DNA of 15,725 bases, from positions 1 to 15,725 of the forward strand of contig CAYTVY010000058.1 in the NCBI GenBank assembly GCA_964441925.1, written 5' to 3'. Shown here piece by piece: positions 1 to 7,000 of the stretch. Source of the DNA: Geothermobacter sp964441925. Its GTDB lineage: Bacteria; Desulfobacterota; Desulfuromonadia; Desulfuromonadales; Geothermobacteraceae. The translations under genes and the position numbers were made by a program. The notes beneath the pieces are model-generated. The model worked only from the letters and a program-made list of their open reading frames with translations. It had not been told where the DNA came from and ran no database searches. The first letter of the stretch is position 1; each line of letters opens with the position of its first letter.

Positions 1-40
1 TTCAGGTGAAAACCTTCACAATCCGAAAACGGGAGCCGTT

Positions 41-1222
41 ATGAACCTGACCACCGAGATGACCGACTACATGGGCCTGCAGGGCCTGCTGACCGACGAG
101 GAAAAACTGGTGCGCGAGACCGCCCGGCAGTTCGTCAACGAGCATGTCCTGCCGATCATCGAGGAGTGCGCCCAGAACGAAACCTTTCCCGAACACCTGA
201 TCCGGCCGATGGGCGAGCTCGGCTTCTACGGGTCGACCCTGCCGGAGAAGTACGGCTGCGCCGCGCTGTCGAACGTCGCCTACGGCCTGCTCAACTACGA
301 GCTGGAGCGGGGCGATTCGGGACTGCGCAGTTTCGTCTCGGTGCAGAGTTCCCTGGTCATGTATCCGGTCTATGCCTACGGCACCGAGGCGCAGAAGGAT
401 TACTGGCTGCCGAAGATGGCCACCGGCGAGGTGATCGGCTGCTTCGGCCTGACCGAGCCCGATTTCGGTTCCAACCCGGCCGGGATGCGCACCCGCGCGG
501 TGCGCGAGGGCAACGGCAAGTGGCGGATCAACGGCACCAAGATGTGGATCACCAACGGCAGCATCGCCCATGTGGCCGTGGTCTGGGCGAAGACCGAGGA
601 GGGCATCCGCGGTTTTCTCGTGCCGACCGACACCCCCGGCTTCTCGGCACCGCGGATGAAGGGCAAGTGGAGCCTGCGCGCCTCGGTGACCTCCGAGCTG
701 GTGCTCGAGGATGTCATCGTCGACGAGGAGGCGAGCCTGCTGCCCGGCGTGGTCGGGCTGAAGGGGCCGCTCAGCTGCCTGACCCAGGCCCGCTACGGCA
801 TCGCCTGGGGCACCCTCGGTGCCGCCGAGATGTGCTACCAGACGGCGCTCGAATACGCCCTGAGCCGCATCCAGTTCGACCGGCCGATCGCCGCCACCCA
901 GCTGCAGCAGAAGAAGCTGGCGGAGATGGTCACCGAGCTGACCAAGGGCCAGCTGCTCGCCTACCAGCTCGGCCGCCTGAAGGACGCCGGCACCTACACC
1001 CCGGCCCAGGTCTCGATGGCCAAGATGAACAATGCCAACATCGCCCGCGAGATTGCCAGCACCGCCCGCACCATTCTCGGCGCCAACGGCATCATGGGCG
1101 AGTATCCGATCATGCGTCACATGGCGAACCTCGAGTCGATCTACACCTACGAGGGGACCCATGACATGCACACCCTGATCATCGGTCAGGAAATTACCGG
1201 TATTCCGGCGTTTCGCAGTTGA
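41..1222 (+). CDS. gcdH: Acyl-CoA dehydrogenase, glutaryl-CoA dehydrogenase type
   Basis: 393-residue flavoprotein that would oxidise an acyl-CoA to the enoyl-CoA with FAD and pass electrons to electron-transfer flavoprotein. It resembles glutaryl-CoA dehydrogenase (GCDH) along its whole length: the block SVQSSLVMYPVYAYG, the flavin-region motif GCFGLTEPDFGSNP, the ARYGIAWG block, and the catalytic-base motif TYEGTHD with Glu371. Residues reported to mark decarboxylating GCDH (human Glu87, Arg94, Ser95, Tyr369) appear as Glu89, Arg96, Ser97 and Tyr370. A true GCDH makes crotonyl-CoA and CO2 from glutaryl-CoA. The neighbours instead suggest an enoyl-CoA made by the downstream dehydratase, so the substrate is open. 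The start is set by GGGAG at 31-35, five bases before ATG. No ETF genes are in view. The symbol reflects family resemblance, not a proven substrate. Confidence 0.88.
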   Translation: MNLTTEMTDYMGLQGLLTDEEKLVRETARQFVNEHVLPIIEECAQNETFPEHLIRPMGELGFYGSTLPEKYGCAALSNVAYGLLNYELERGDSGLRSFVSVQSSLVMYPVYAYGTEAQKDYWLPKMATGEVIGCFGLTEPDFGSNPAGMRTRAVREGNGKWRINGTKMWITNGSIAHVAVVWAKTEEGIRGFLVPTDTPGFSAPRMKGKWSLRASVTSELVLEDVIVDEEASLLPGVVGLKGPLSCLTQARYGIAWGTLGAAEMCYQTALEYALSRIQFDRPIAATQLQQKKLAEMVTELTKGQLLAYQLGRLKDAGTYTPAQVSMAKMNNANIAREIASTARTILGANGIMGEYPIMRHMANLESIYTYEGTHDMHTLIIGQEITGIPAFRS

Positions 1223-1227
1223 ACCGG

Positions 1228-1261
1228 GTCCGGGCGGCGGCCCGCCGGCCGCCGCCCGGAC
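1228..1261 (+). other. Perfect 14-bp GC hairpin after the acyl-CoA dehydrogenase gene
   Basis: The arm GTCCGGGCGGCGGC at 1228-1241 is followed by a 6-nt loop (1242-1247) and its exact reverse complement at 1248-1261. It starts six bases after the stop codon. There is no T-run after it, so it is not a classical intrinsic terminator. It may stabilise or process the mRNA 3' end, or dampen read-through into the activator gene. The structure is seen directly; the role is inference. Confidence 0.6.
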
Positions 1262-1266
1262 GTTGC

Positions 1267-1285
1267 GGCACGGACATACCGTGCC
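1267..1285 (+). other. Perfect 7-bp hairpin next to the activator gene's RBS
   Basis: GGCACGG (1267-1273), loop ACATA, then CCGTGCC (1279-1285). The hairpin ends three bases before the GAGG ribosome binding site (1289-1292) of the activator gene and lies five bases after the larger hairpin. It could be a translational control structure or a protein-binding palindrome. No role is demonstrated. Confidence 0.45.
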
Positions 1286-1297
1286 AGCGAGGCACAA

Positions 1298-2083
1298 ATG
1301 GCCCCACCCGTCTATGTCGGTCTCGATCTGGGGGCGTCGCGGACCAAGGTCGTCGTGCTCGACGGCCGGGCGACGCTGCTCGGTCACGCGGTGAGAAAAT
1401 CGGGTGTCGATTTCACCGCCGCCGCGACCGCCTGCCTGCAGGATGCCCTGCACATGGCCGGCGCCGGGATGGACGATATCGCCGGGGCCGTCGCCACCGG
1501 TTACGGCCGCGACAACGTGGCCTTCATCACCCGCCGCACCCGCACCGAAATCAGCTGCCACGCCCGTGGCTGTCACCACAGTTTCCCCGAGGCGATCACC
1601 GTCATCGACATCGGTGGCCAGGACAACAAGATCATCAAGCTCGATGCCTCCGGCCGGCGCGACAGCTTCCGGATGAACCGCAAGTGCGCCGCCGGTACCG
1701 GCGCCTTCCTCGAAGAGATGTCGGCCCGGCTCGATATTCCCCTCGACCGGATGAACGAGATGGCCCGGCAGGCGACCGAGACGATCAGGCTCGGCAGCTA
1801 CTGCACCGTCTTTTCCGCCACCGAGGTGCTTGAGAACATCCGGCGCGGCAAGCCGGTCGCCGACATCATCAAGGGCATCTTCTATTCGATGATCAAGCGG
1901 GTACTGGAGATGGATTCCCTGAGCGAGAGGGTGGTGCTGTGCGGCGGCGTGGTGGCGCACAACCCCTACCTGGTGGAGATGACCACGGAGCTGATCGGCC
2001 GGCCGGTGCTGCTGCCGGAGCATCCCCAGCTCACCGGGGCGATCGGCGCGGCGCTGTTTGCGCTGGAGGACGCGGACGGCTGA
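1298..2083 (+). CDS. 2-hydroxyacyl-CoA dehydratase activator (BadF/BadG/BcrA/BcrD ATPase family)
   Basis: 261-residue ATPase of the acetate/sugar kinase-Hsc70-actin fold, in the HgdC/FldI activase group. These homodimers hold one [4Fe-4S] cluster between subunits and use ATP hydrolysis to push a single low-potential electron into the partner dehydratase. Visible motifs: the phosphate loop GLDLGASRTK at the N-terminus, TGYGR, DIGGQDNK, NRKCAAGTG with Cys130, SYCTVFSATEV with Cys169, and LCGGV near the C-terminus. The Cys130-Cys169 spacing of 39 equals that of the two cluster ligands described for the Acidaminococcus activator. Length is usual for the family (about 260). ATG has GAGG at 1289-1292, five bases upstream. 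The likely partner is the dehydratase subunit at 2241. Activators of benzoyl-CoA reductase (BcrA/BcrD) are related, but no reductase gene set is present here. Confidence 0.92.
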   Translation: MAPPVYVGLDLGASRTKVVVLDGRATLLGHAVRKSGVDFTAAATACLQDALHMAGAGMDDIAGAVATGYGRDNVAFITRRTRTEISCHARGCHHSFPEAITVIDIGGQDNKIIKLDASGRRDSFRMNRKCAAGTGAFLEEMSARLDIPLDRMNEMARQATETIRLGSYCTVFSATEVLENIRRGKPVADIIKGIFYSMIKRVLEMDSLSERVVLCGGVVAHNPYLVEMTTELIGRPVLLPEHPQLTGAIGAALFALEDADG

Positions 2084-2090
2084 TTTTGCA

Positions 2091-2183
2091 TTTTTTCTCG
2101 CGCAGAGACGGCAGACAAAAAGAAAAAATCGAATGAGGGGGCGGGGTTTTCATTTTCTCTGAGTCTTTCGCGCCTTGAGCGAG
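2091..2183. repeat. Imperfect inverted-repeat intergenic element
   Basis: A non-coding 158-bp gap separates the activator from the dehydratase. Within it, a left arm beginning CTCGCGCAGAGACGG (2097) and a right arm ending CGCGCCTTGAGCGAG (about 2183) are imperfect reverse complements. Both inner flanks are A/T-rich runs (AAAAAGAAAA and CATTTTC). It resembles the CTCGC...AGAGACGC-type intergenic repeats that recur in many anaerobe genomes, here decayed. I recall those repeats only in general terms. It could be a remnant of a small palindromic mobile element, or simply the spacer between two transcripts. No open reading frame or convincing promoter was seen in it. Confidence 0.4.
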
Positions 2184-2240
2184 CGGGCGCGGGACGGATT
2201 TCGATAGCGGCAGTCATTCAACGTAGAGCTGGAGGACGTG

Positions 2241-3497
2241 ATGGCGCAGGAGAAGCAACCGGCACGGAAGAAGATCGCGGCGACCGGGCAGATGATGAAG
2301 ATCATGTCCGAGTATTTCTACGACCTCGACGACGCGGCCAAATCCCCCGGGCGCAAGGTCGCCTGGTGCACCAGTGTCGGTCCGGCCGAGCTGCTGCGGG
2401 CGATGGGGTTTGCGGTGCATTTTCCCGAGAACCACGCCGCCATGCTCGGTGCCACCCGGATGGCCACCGAGCTGATTCCCGAGGCCAACGCCATCGGCTA
2501 CTCGCCCGACATCTGTTCCTACCTGACCGCCGACATCGGTGCCTGGCGCAAGGGGGTCTCGCCCCTTTCCAAGGCCTATCCCGGCATCGGGGGGCCGCCG
2601 CGGCCGGACGTTCTGGTCTTCAACACCAACCAGTGCCGCGACGTTCAGGACTGGTTCTCCTGGTACGCCCGCGAGTTCGACGTGCCCTGCATCGGCATCA
2701 CCTCGCCGAAGAACTTCACCGAGGTCGACGAGGTGCTGGTCGATGACGTCAGCCGGCAGATCAAGGCGCTGATTCCGACCCTGGAGGAAGTTGCCGGCCG
2801 CAAGCTCGACATGGAGCGGCTGCGCGAGACGGTGGCCCTGTCCCGCCAGTGCACCGAGCTGTGGCGGGAAGTGCTGGAAACCGCCGCCGCCACCCCCTCG
2901 CCGCTGACCTTCTTCGACGGCACCATCCATATGGGCCCGGCGGTGGTGCTGCGCGGCACCCGGCAGGCGGTCGACTACTACCGGCTGCTGCTGGCCGAGC
3001 TGAAAGAGCGGATTGCCGCCGGGGTCGGTGCCGTCGACGGCGAGCGTTTCCGCATCTACTGGGAAGGGATGCCGGTCTGGGGGCGGCTGCGGCAGCATTC
3101 CGAGATGTTCGCCGCGCTGCAGGCCAGCGTGCTGGTCTCCACCTACTGCAGCAGCTGGATCTTTCCCGACTTCGATCCCGACGATCCGATCCGCAGCATG
3201 GCCCGGGCCTACCTGAGCCTGTTCATCGTCCGTTCCGACGCCTACAAGGAGCGGTACATCAAGCGGATGCTGGAGAAGTTCCGCATCGACGGCATCATCT
3301 ACCACGACGCCAAGACCTGTCCCTGCAACTCGAACAACCGCTACGGCATGCCCCAGCGGCTGGAGAAGGAAACCGGCATCCCCAGCCTGGTGATTTCCGG
3401 CGATCTCAACGATCTGCGCTGTATCTCCGACGACCAGACCCGTACCAATGTCGAAGCTTTCATCGAACAGCTAGAGGAGAGCAAACGCCATGCTTGA
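2241..3497 (+). CDS. 2-hydroxyacyl-CoA dehydratase subunit (HGD-D family), unpaired
   Basis: 418-residue protein of the family that includes HgdA/HgdB, FldB/FldC and the BcrB/BcrC subunits of benzoyl-CoA reductase. With an activator, these [4Fe-4S] enzymes remove water from 2-hydroxyacyl-CoA through a ketyl radical, or reduce aromatic rings. Cysteines sit at the family's usual places: Cys43 in AWCTSVGPAELLRAMGF, Cys92 in SPDICSYL, Cys132, Cys303 in TYCSSW and Cys360/Cys362 in HDAKTCPCNS. The C-terminal pattern GIPSLVISGDLNDLR, followed by RTNVEAFIEQLEE, is also typical. Start: ATG 2241 has GGAGG at 2231-2235; the GTG at 2238 would be too close. Known dehydratases and reductases pair two different subunits, but only one is here, so it may be a homodimer (as suspected for YjiM-type proteins) or have a partner elsewhere. 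Its last 8 bases overlap the next gene. Confidence 0.9.
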   Translation: MAQEKQPARKKIAATGQMMKIMSEYFYDLDDAAKSPGRKVAWCTSVGPAELLRAMGFAVHFPENHAAMLGATRMATELIPEANAIGYSPDICSYLTADIGAWRKGVSPLSKAYPGIGGPPRPDVLVFNTNQCRDVQDWFSWYAREFDVPCIGITSPKNFTEVDEVLVDDVSRQIKALIPTLEEVAGRKLDMERLRETVALSRQCTELWREVLETAAATPSPLTFFDGTIHMGPAVVLRGTRQAVDYYRLLLAELKERIAAGVGAVDGERFRIYWEGMPVWGRLRQHSEMFAALQASVLVSTYCSSWIFPDFDPDDPIRSMARAYLSLFIVRSDAYKERYIKRMLEKFRIDGIIYHDAKTCPCNSNNRYGMPQRLEKETGIPSLVISGDLNDLRCISDDQTRTNVEAFIEQLEESKRHA

Positions 3498-5577
3498 CGC
3501 CCTGTTCTGGCCCAAGGCCGTTGCCCTGATCGGTGCTTCCACCAAGGAGCTCTCGATCGGCAACGTGATCATCCGCAACCTGCAACGCTACGGCTACACC
3601 GGTCCGATCTACCCGATCAACCCCAAGGCGCCGGAAGTCTGTGGCCTCAAGGCCTATCCGGCGCTGGCCGAGGTGCCCGGCGAGGTCGACCTGGCCCACA
3701 TCATCGTGCCCAGCCGCTTCGTGCCCCAGGCGATGAAGGAGTGCGGCGAAAAGGGTGTCAAGGCGGTGATCATCAACACCGCCGGCTTCAGCGAGCTGGG
3801 CGAGGAGGGCGCGCGGCTGCAGGAGGAGTTTCTCGCCCACGCCCGCCACTACGGCATCCGGGTGTTTGGTCCCAACTGCCAGGGGATCATCAACTCCGAT
3901 CCGAAAGTGAAGGCCTACTGCAACTTCACCTTCACCTATCCCGAGCCGGGCAGTATTTCGGTGGTGGCGCTGTCGGGCGGGGTCGGCGCCCTGATCATGC
4001 AGGCCCTGGACGATCTCGGCATCGGCCAGCGGCTCTACGCCTCCAACGGCAACGCCTGCGACGTGTCGATTCCCGAGATCCTGCAGTACTACGGGGAGGA
4101 CGAGGGCACCCGGGCGATCCTGCTCTACACCGAGGGCTTCGACAAGCCGCGCGAATTTCTCGAGGCCGCCCGCGAGGTGGCGGCGCGCAAGCCGATCCTG
4201 GCCATGAAGGCCGGGCGCACCGAGGAAGGGGCCAAGGCCGCGTCCTCGCACACCGGCTCGCTGGCCGGGGTCGACATCGCCACCGAGCTGATCTTCGAGA
4301 AGATCGGCATTCTGCCCTTCCGCGACGAGGGCGAGATGGTCCGGGCGGCGATGGCCTTTTCCAGCCAGCCGACTCCGAAGGGCAACCGGATCGGCATCAT
4401 CACCAACACCGGCGGCCCGGCGGTGATCGCCACCGACGTGCTGGTCGATTTCGATCTCGAGGTGCCCCGGCTCTCCGATGCGGCCATCGCCCGCCTGCGC
4501 GAAACCCAGTTTCCCGAGGCGGCGCTGGAGAATCCGATCGATGTGGTCGCCACCGCCGGCGGGCCGCAGTTCCGGGCGGCACTGGACGTGCTGCTCGACG
4601 AGGAGCAGATCGACTGCATCTTCATCAATTTCGTCACCGCGCCCTTCACCGACACCGACGAGGTGGCGCGGCAGATCGTCGAGGTCAGCCGCCAGGGGCG
4701 CAAGCCGCTGGTCTGCAACTTCATGACCAACCTGAAGCTGGAGCGCTTCCAGAAGACGATGGCGATTCTCAAGGAGGGCGGGGTGCCCTTCTACGCCAAT
4801 CCGGGCGATGCCGCCCGCGCCCTCGGCGCCCTGGTGCGTTACGGCCGCATCCGCCAGCGCGACATCGGGACCCCCGAGACCTTCGGCGATGTCGACGCCG
4901 GCCGCGCCCGGGCCGTTTTCGAACAGGCGCGGCGGCAGGGCCGCGAGGTGCTTTCGGCCGAGGAGGTCTACACCATCTTCGAGTCCTACGGCATTCCGGT
5001 GGCGCCCTGGGCGGTGGCCGGCGATGCCGGGCAGGCGGCGGCCGCCGCCGGCCGGATCGGCTACCCGGTGGTGGTCAAGGTCGACTGCGCCGCCATCGAC
5101 CACAAGAGCGACATGGGCGGCGTCGCCGTCAATCTCGCCGACGAGGCGGCGGTGCGGGCCGCCGTCGAAAAGATGCAGGCCCGTCTCGGCGAATACGGCG
5201 AGCTGCGCTTCCTGGTGCAGAAATTTCTGCCCGGCGGCCGTGAGCTGATCGTCGGCGCCAGTGCCGAGCGCGGCCTGGGCCACCTGGTGATGTTCGGTCT
5301 CGGCGGCATCTACGTCGAGGTGCTCAAGGACGTGGTCTTCAAGATTGCGCCGGTGACCCGGGTCGAGGCCGAGGAGATGCTCGCCGGCATCAAGACCGCC
5401 GCCCTGCTCGACGGGGTGCGGGGCGAGGCCGGCATCGACAAGCAGGCGGTGGTCCGGCTGATCCAGCGGGTGTCGCAGCTTTTGACCGATCTGCCGGAGA
5501 TTCGGGAGATGGACCTGAATCCGGTGATGGCTTTTGCCGACGGCGCCTTTGCGGTGGACGGCCGGATCCGGATCTGA
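3490..5577 (+). CDS. ADP-forming acyl-CoA synthetase, fused alpha-beta
   Basis: 695-residue enzyme of the NDP-forming acyl-CoA ligase family, interconverting acyl-CoA + ADP + Pi and the free acid + CoA + ATP. Domains in order: a CoA-binding Rossmann domain (about 5-130, with ALIGASTKELSIGNVI), two succinyl-CoA-ligase-like domains carrying the phosphohistidine motif SSHTGSLAGVD (His254), and a C-terminal ATP-grasp domain from about residue 480 with the family motif HKSDMGGV (His538). About 700 residues is normal for the fused form; archaeal enzymes split it into two subunits. It starts inside the dehydratase gene (8-bp overlap, GAGGAG at 3474-3479), so translation is probably coupled. Next to IorAB, it most plausibly harvests ATP from the acyl-CoA that IorAB makes. 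Chain length or aromatic preference cannot be read from sequence. Confidence 0.93.
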   Translation: MLDALFWPKAVALIGASTKELSIGNVIIRNLQRYGYTGPIYPINPKAPEVCGLKAYPALAEVPGEVDLAHIIVPSRFVPQAMKECGEKGVKAVIINTAGFSELGEEGARLQEEFLAHARHYGIRVFGPNCQGIINSDPKVKAYCNFTFTYPEPGSISVVALSGGVGALIMQALDDLGIGQRLYASNGNACDVSIPEILQYYGEDEGTRAILLYTEGFDKPREFLEAAREVAARKPILAMKAGRTEEGAKAASSHTGSLAGVDIATELIFEKIGILPFRDEGEMVRAAMAFSSQPTPKGNRIGIITNTGGPAVIATDVLVDFDLEVPRLSDAAIARLRETQFPEAALENPIDVVATAGGPQFRAALDVLLDEEQIDCIFINFVTAPFTDTDEVARQIVEVSRQGRKPLVCNFMTNLKLERFQKTMAILKEGGVPFYANPGDAARALGALVRYGRIRQRDIGTPETFGDVDAGRARAVFEQARRQGREVLSAEEVYTIFESYGIPVAPWAVAGDAGQAAAAAGRIGYPVVVKVDCAAIDHKSDMGGVAVNLADEAAVRAAVEKMQARLGEYGELRFLVQKFLPGGRELIVGASAERGLGHLVMFGLGGIYVEVLKDVVFKIAPVTRVEAEEMLAGIKTAALLDGVRGEAGIDKQAVVRLIQRVSQLLTDLPEIREMDLNPVMAFADGAFAVDGRIRI

Positions 5578-5635
5578 CGGGGCACGGGCCGCGGCGGATG
5601 CCGGGGACCGTGGTGCCCGGGAAAAGGGGGCGGGA

Positions 5636-6973
5636 ATGCAAACAGAAGCGAGCAAAAGGACGACGGACTGGCGGGAACTGTACCGGTCGCGCATCACCAC
5701 CCCGGAGGAGGCGGTCAAGGCGATCAAGTCGGGCGACAGGGTCTTTCTCACCGGCAACGCCTCGGTGCCGCTGCCGCTGCTCGATGCCCTGGTCCGCCGG
5801 GCGCCCGAACTGCGGGACGTCGAAATCTGCCACCCCCTGACCATCTGCCCGGACGATTACGTGGCGCCGGAGATGGAGGGGCACCTGCGGGTCAATTCGA
5901 TGTTCATCAGCGCCAACGTGCGCAGGGCGATCAACGAGGGCCGGGCCGACTTCACCCCGGTGATGCTCTCCGAGTTTCCCCTGCTGTTCAAGAACGGCCA
6001 CCTGCCCCTCGATGTCGCCCTGATCCATGTCTCGCCGCCGGACGAGAACGGCATCTGTTCGATGGGGGCCGAGTCGGGCCTGACCATTTCGGCGGCCGAG
6101 GTGGCGAAGACGGTGATCGCCCTGGTCAACGAGCAGATGCCGCGCACCCTGGGCGACACCGCCTTTCCCGTCGAGCGGATGGACTACATCGTGCCGGCCG
6201 ACACGCCGCTGTTCGAGATGCCGATGGGGGACGACGCCGACGGCGAGGTGGTCGAGGGTATCGCCGCCCACATCGCCGGGCTGATTCCCGACGGGGCGAC
6301 CATGCAGATGGGCATCGGGGCGATTCCCAACGCGGTGCTGAAGTTTCTCAAGGACAAGAAGGACCTCGGGGTGCATTCCGAACTGATCTCCGACGGGGTG
6401 ATCGACCTGGTCGAGGCCGGGGTGCTGACCGGGGCCCGCAAGAGTTTGCATCCGGGCAAGATCATCTGCGGTTTCCTGCTCGGCACCCGGCGGCTCTACG
6501 ACTGGGTCGACAACAACCCGCTGGTCGAGCTGCGCCGCACCGAGTATGTCAACGATCCCTTCGTGGTGGCGCAGAACGAGCGGATGGTGGCGATCAACTC
6601 GGCCATCGAGGTCGATCTGACCGGACAGGTCTGCGCCGACAGCATCGGAACCCGGATGCATTCGGCGGTCGGCGGGCAGCTCGACTTTATCTACGGCGCC
6701 TCGCGTTCGAAGGGCGGGGTGCCGATCATCGCCCTGCCGAGCACCTCGACCCTGCGGGACGGCTCGGTGGTCAGCCGCATCGTGCCGACACTGAAAACCG
6801 GTGCCGGCGTGGTCACCAGCCGCAACCATGTCCATTACGTGGTCACCGAATACGGCGTGGCCGACCTGTACGGCAAGACCGTCCGCCAGCGGACCGCGGC
6901 CCTGATCAACATCGCCCATCCGCAGTTCCGGGACGAGATCCGCCAGAAGGCAAAAGAACTGAACTATCTGTAG
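5636..6973 (+). CDS. Acetyl-CoA hydrolase/transferase family CoA-transferase (4-hydroxybutyrate type)
   Basis: 445-residue family I CoA-transferase resembling 4-hydroxybutyrate and butyryl-CoA:acetate CoA-transferases. Two similar halves are visible: an N-terminal domain with LTGNASVP, and a C-terminal domain with the CoA-loop GIGAIPNAVLKFL, then VHSELISDGV, where Glu249 matches the catalytic glutamate that forms the glutamyl-CoA thioester. It continues with GGQLDFIYGASRSKGG and ITEYGVADL-like VTEYGVADLYGK. Length is standard. The start has AAAAGGGGG at 5622-5630. It sits between two CoA ligases, so it probably moves CoA from a product acyl-CoA (acetyl- or arylacetyl-CoA) to an incoming carboxylate, perhaps the 2-hydroxy acid to be dehydrated. 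Hydrolase activity is the other annotation used in this family but is less likely given the intact glutamate. Confidence 0.9.
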   Translation: MQTEASKRTTDWRELYRSRITTPEEAVKAIKSGDRVFLTGNASVPLPLLDALVRRAPELRDVEICHPLTICPDDYVAPEMEGHLRVNSMFISANVRRAINEGRADFTPVMLSEFPLLFKNGHLPLDVALIHVSPPDENGICSMGAESGLTISAAEVAKTVIALVNEQMPRTLGDTAFPVERMDYIVPADTPLFEMPMGDDADGEVVEGIAAHIAGLIPDGATMQMGIGAIPNAVLKFLKDKKDLGVHSELISDGVIDLVEAGVLTGARKSLHPGKIICGFLLGTRRLYDWVDNNPLVELRRTEYVNDPFVVAQNERMVAINSAIEVDLTGQVCADSIGTRMHSAVGGQLDFIYGASRSKGGVPIIALPSTSTLRDGSVVSRIVPTLKTGAGVVTSRNHVHYVVTEYGVADLYGKTVRQRTAALINIAHPQFRDEIRQKAKELNYL

Positions 6974-7000
6974 GCCAATCAACGACAAGGGGTGCGAATC

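Noticed and set aside
1..9. TTC AGG TGA at the window edge as the end of an upstream gene
   Set aside because: Three codons are too little to support a gene. It may be one, but nothing can be said about it.
1228..1261. Intrinsic terminator
   Set aside because: The stem is perfect, but GTTGCGG follows instead of a T-run, so it is listed only as a hairpin.
2241..3497. Benzoyl-CoA reductase (class I) rather than 2-hydroxyacyl-CoA dehydratase
   Set aside because: The families are related, but class I reductase needs two catalytic subunits and two activator subunits. Only one of each is present, and no dienoyl-CoA hydratase or ring-opening hydrolase is nearby. Not excluded outright.
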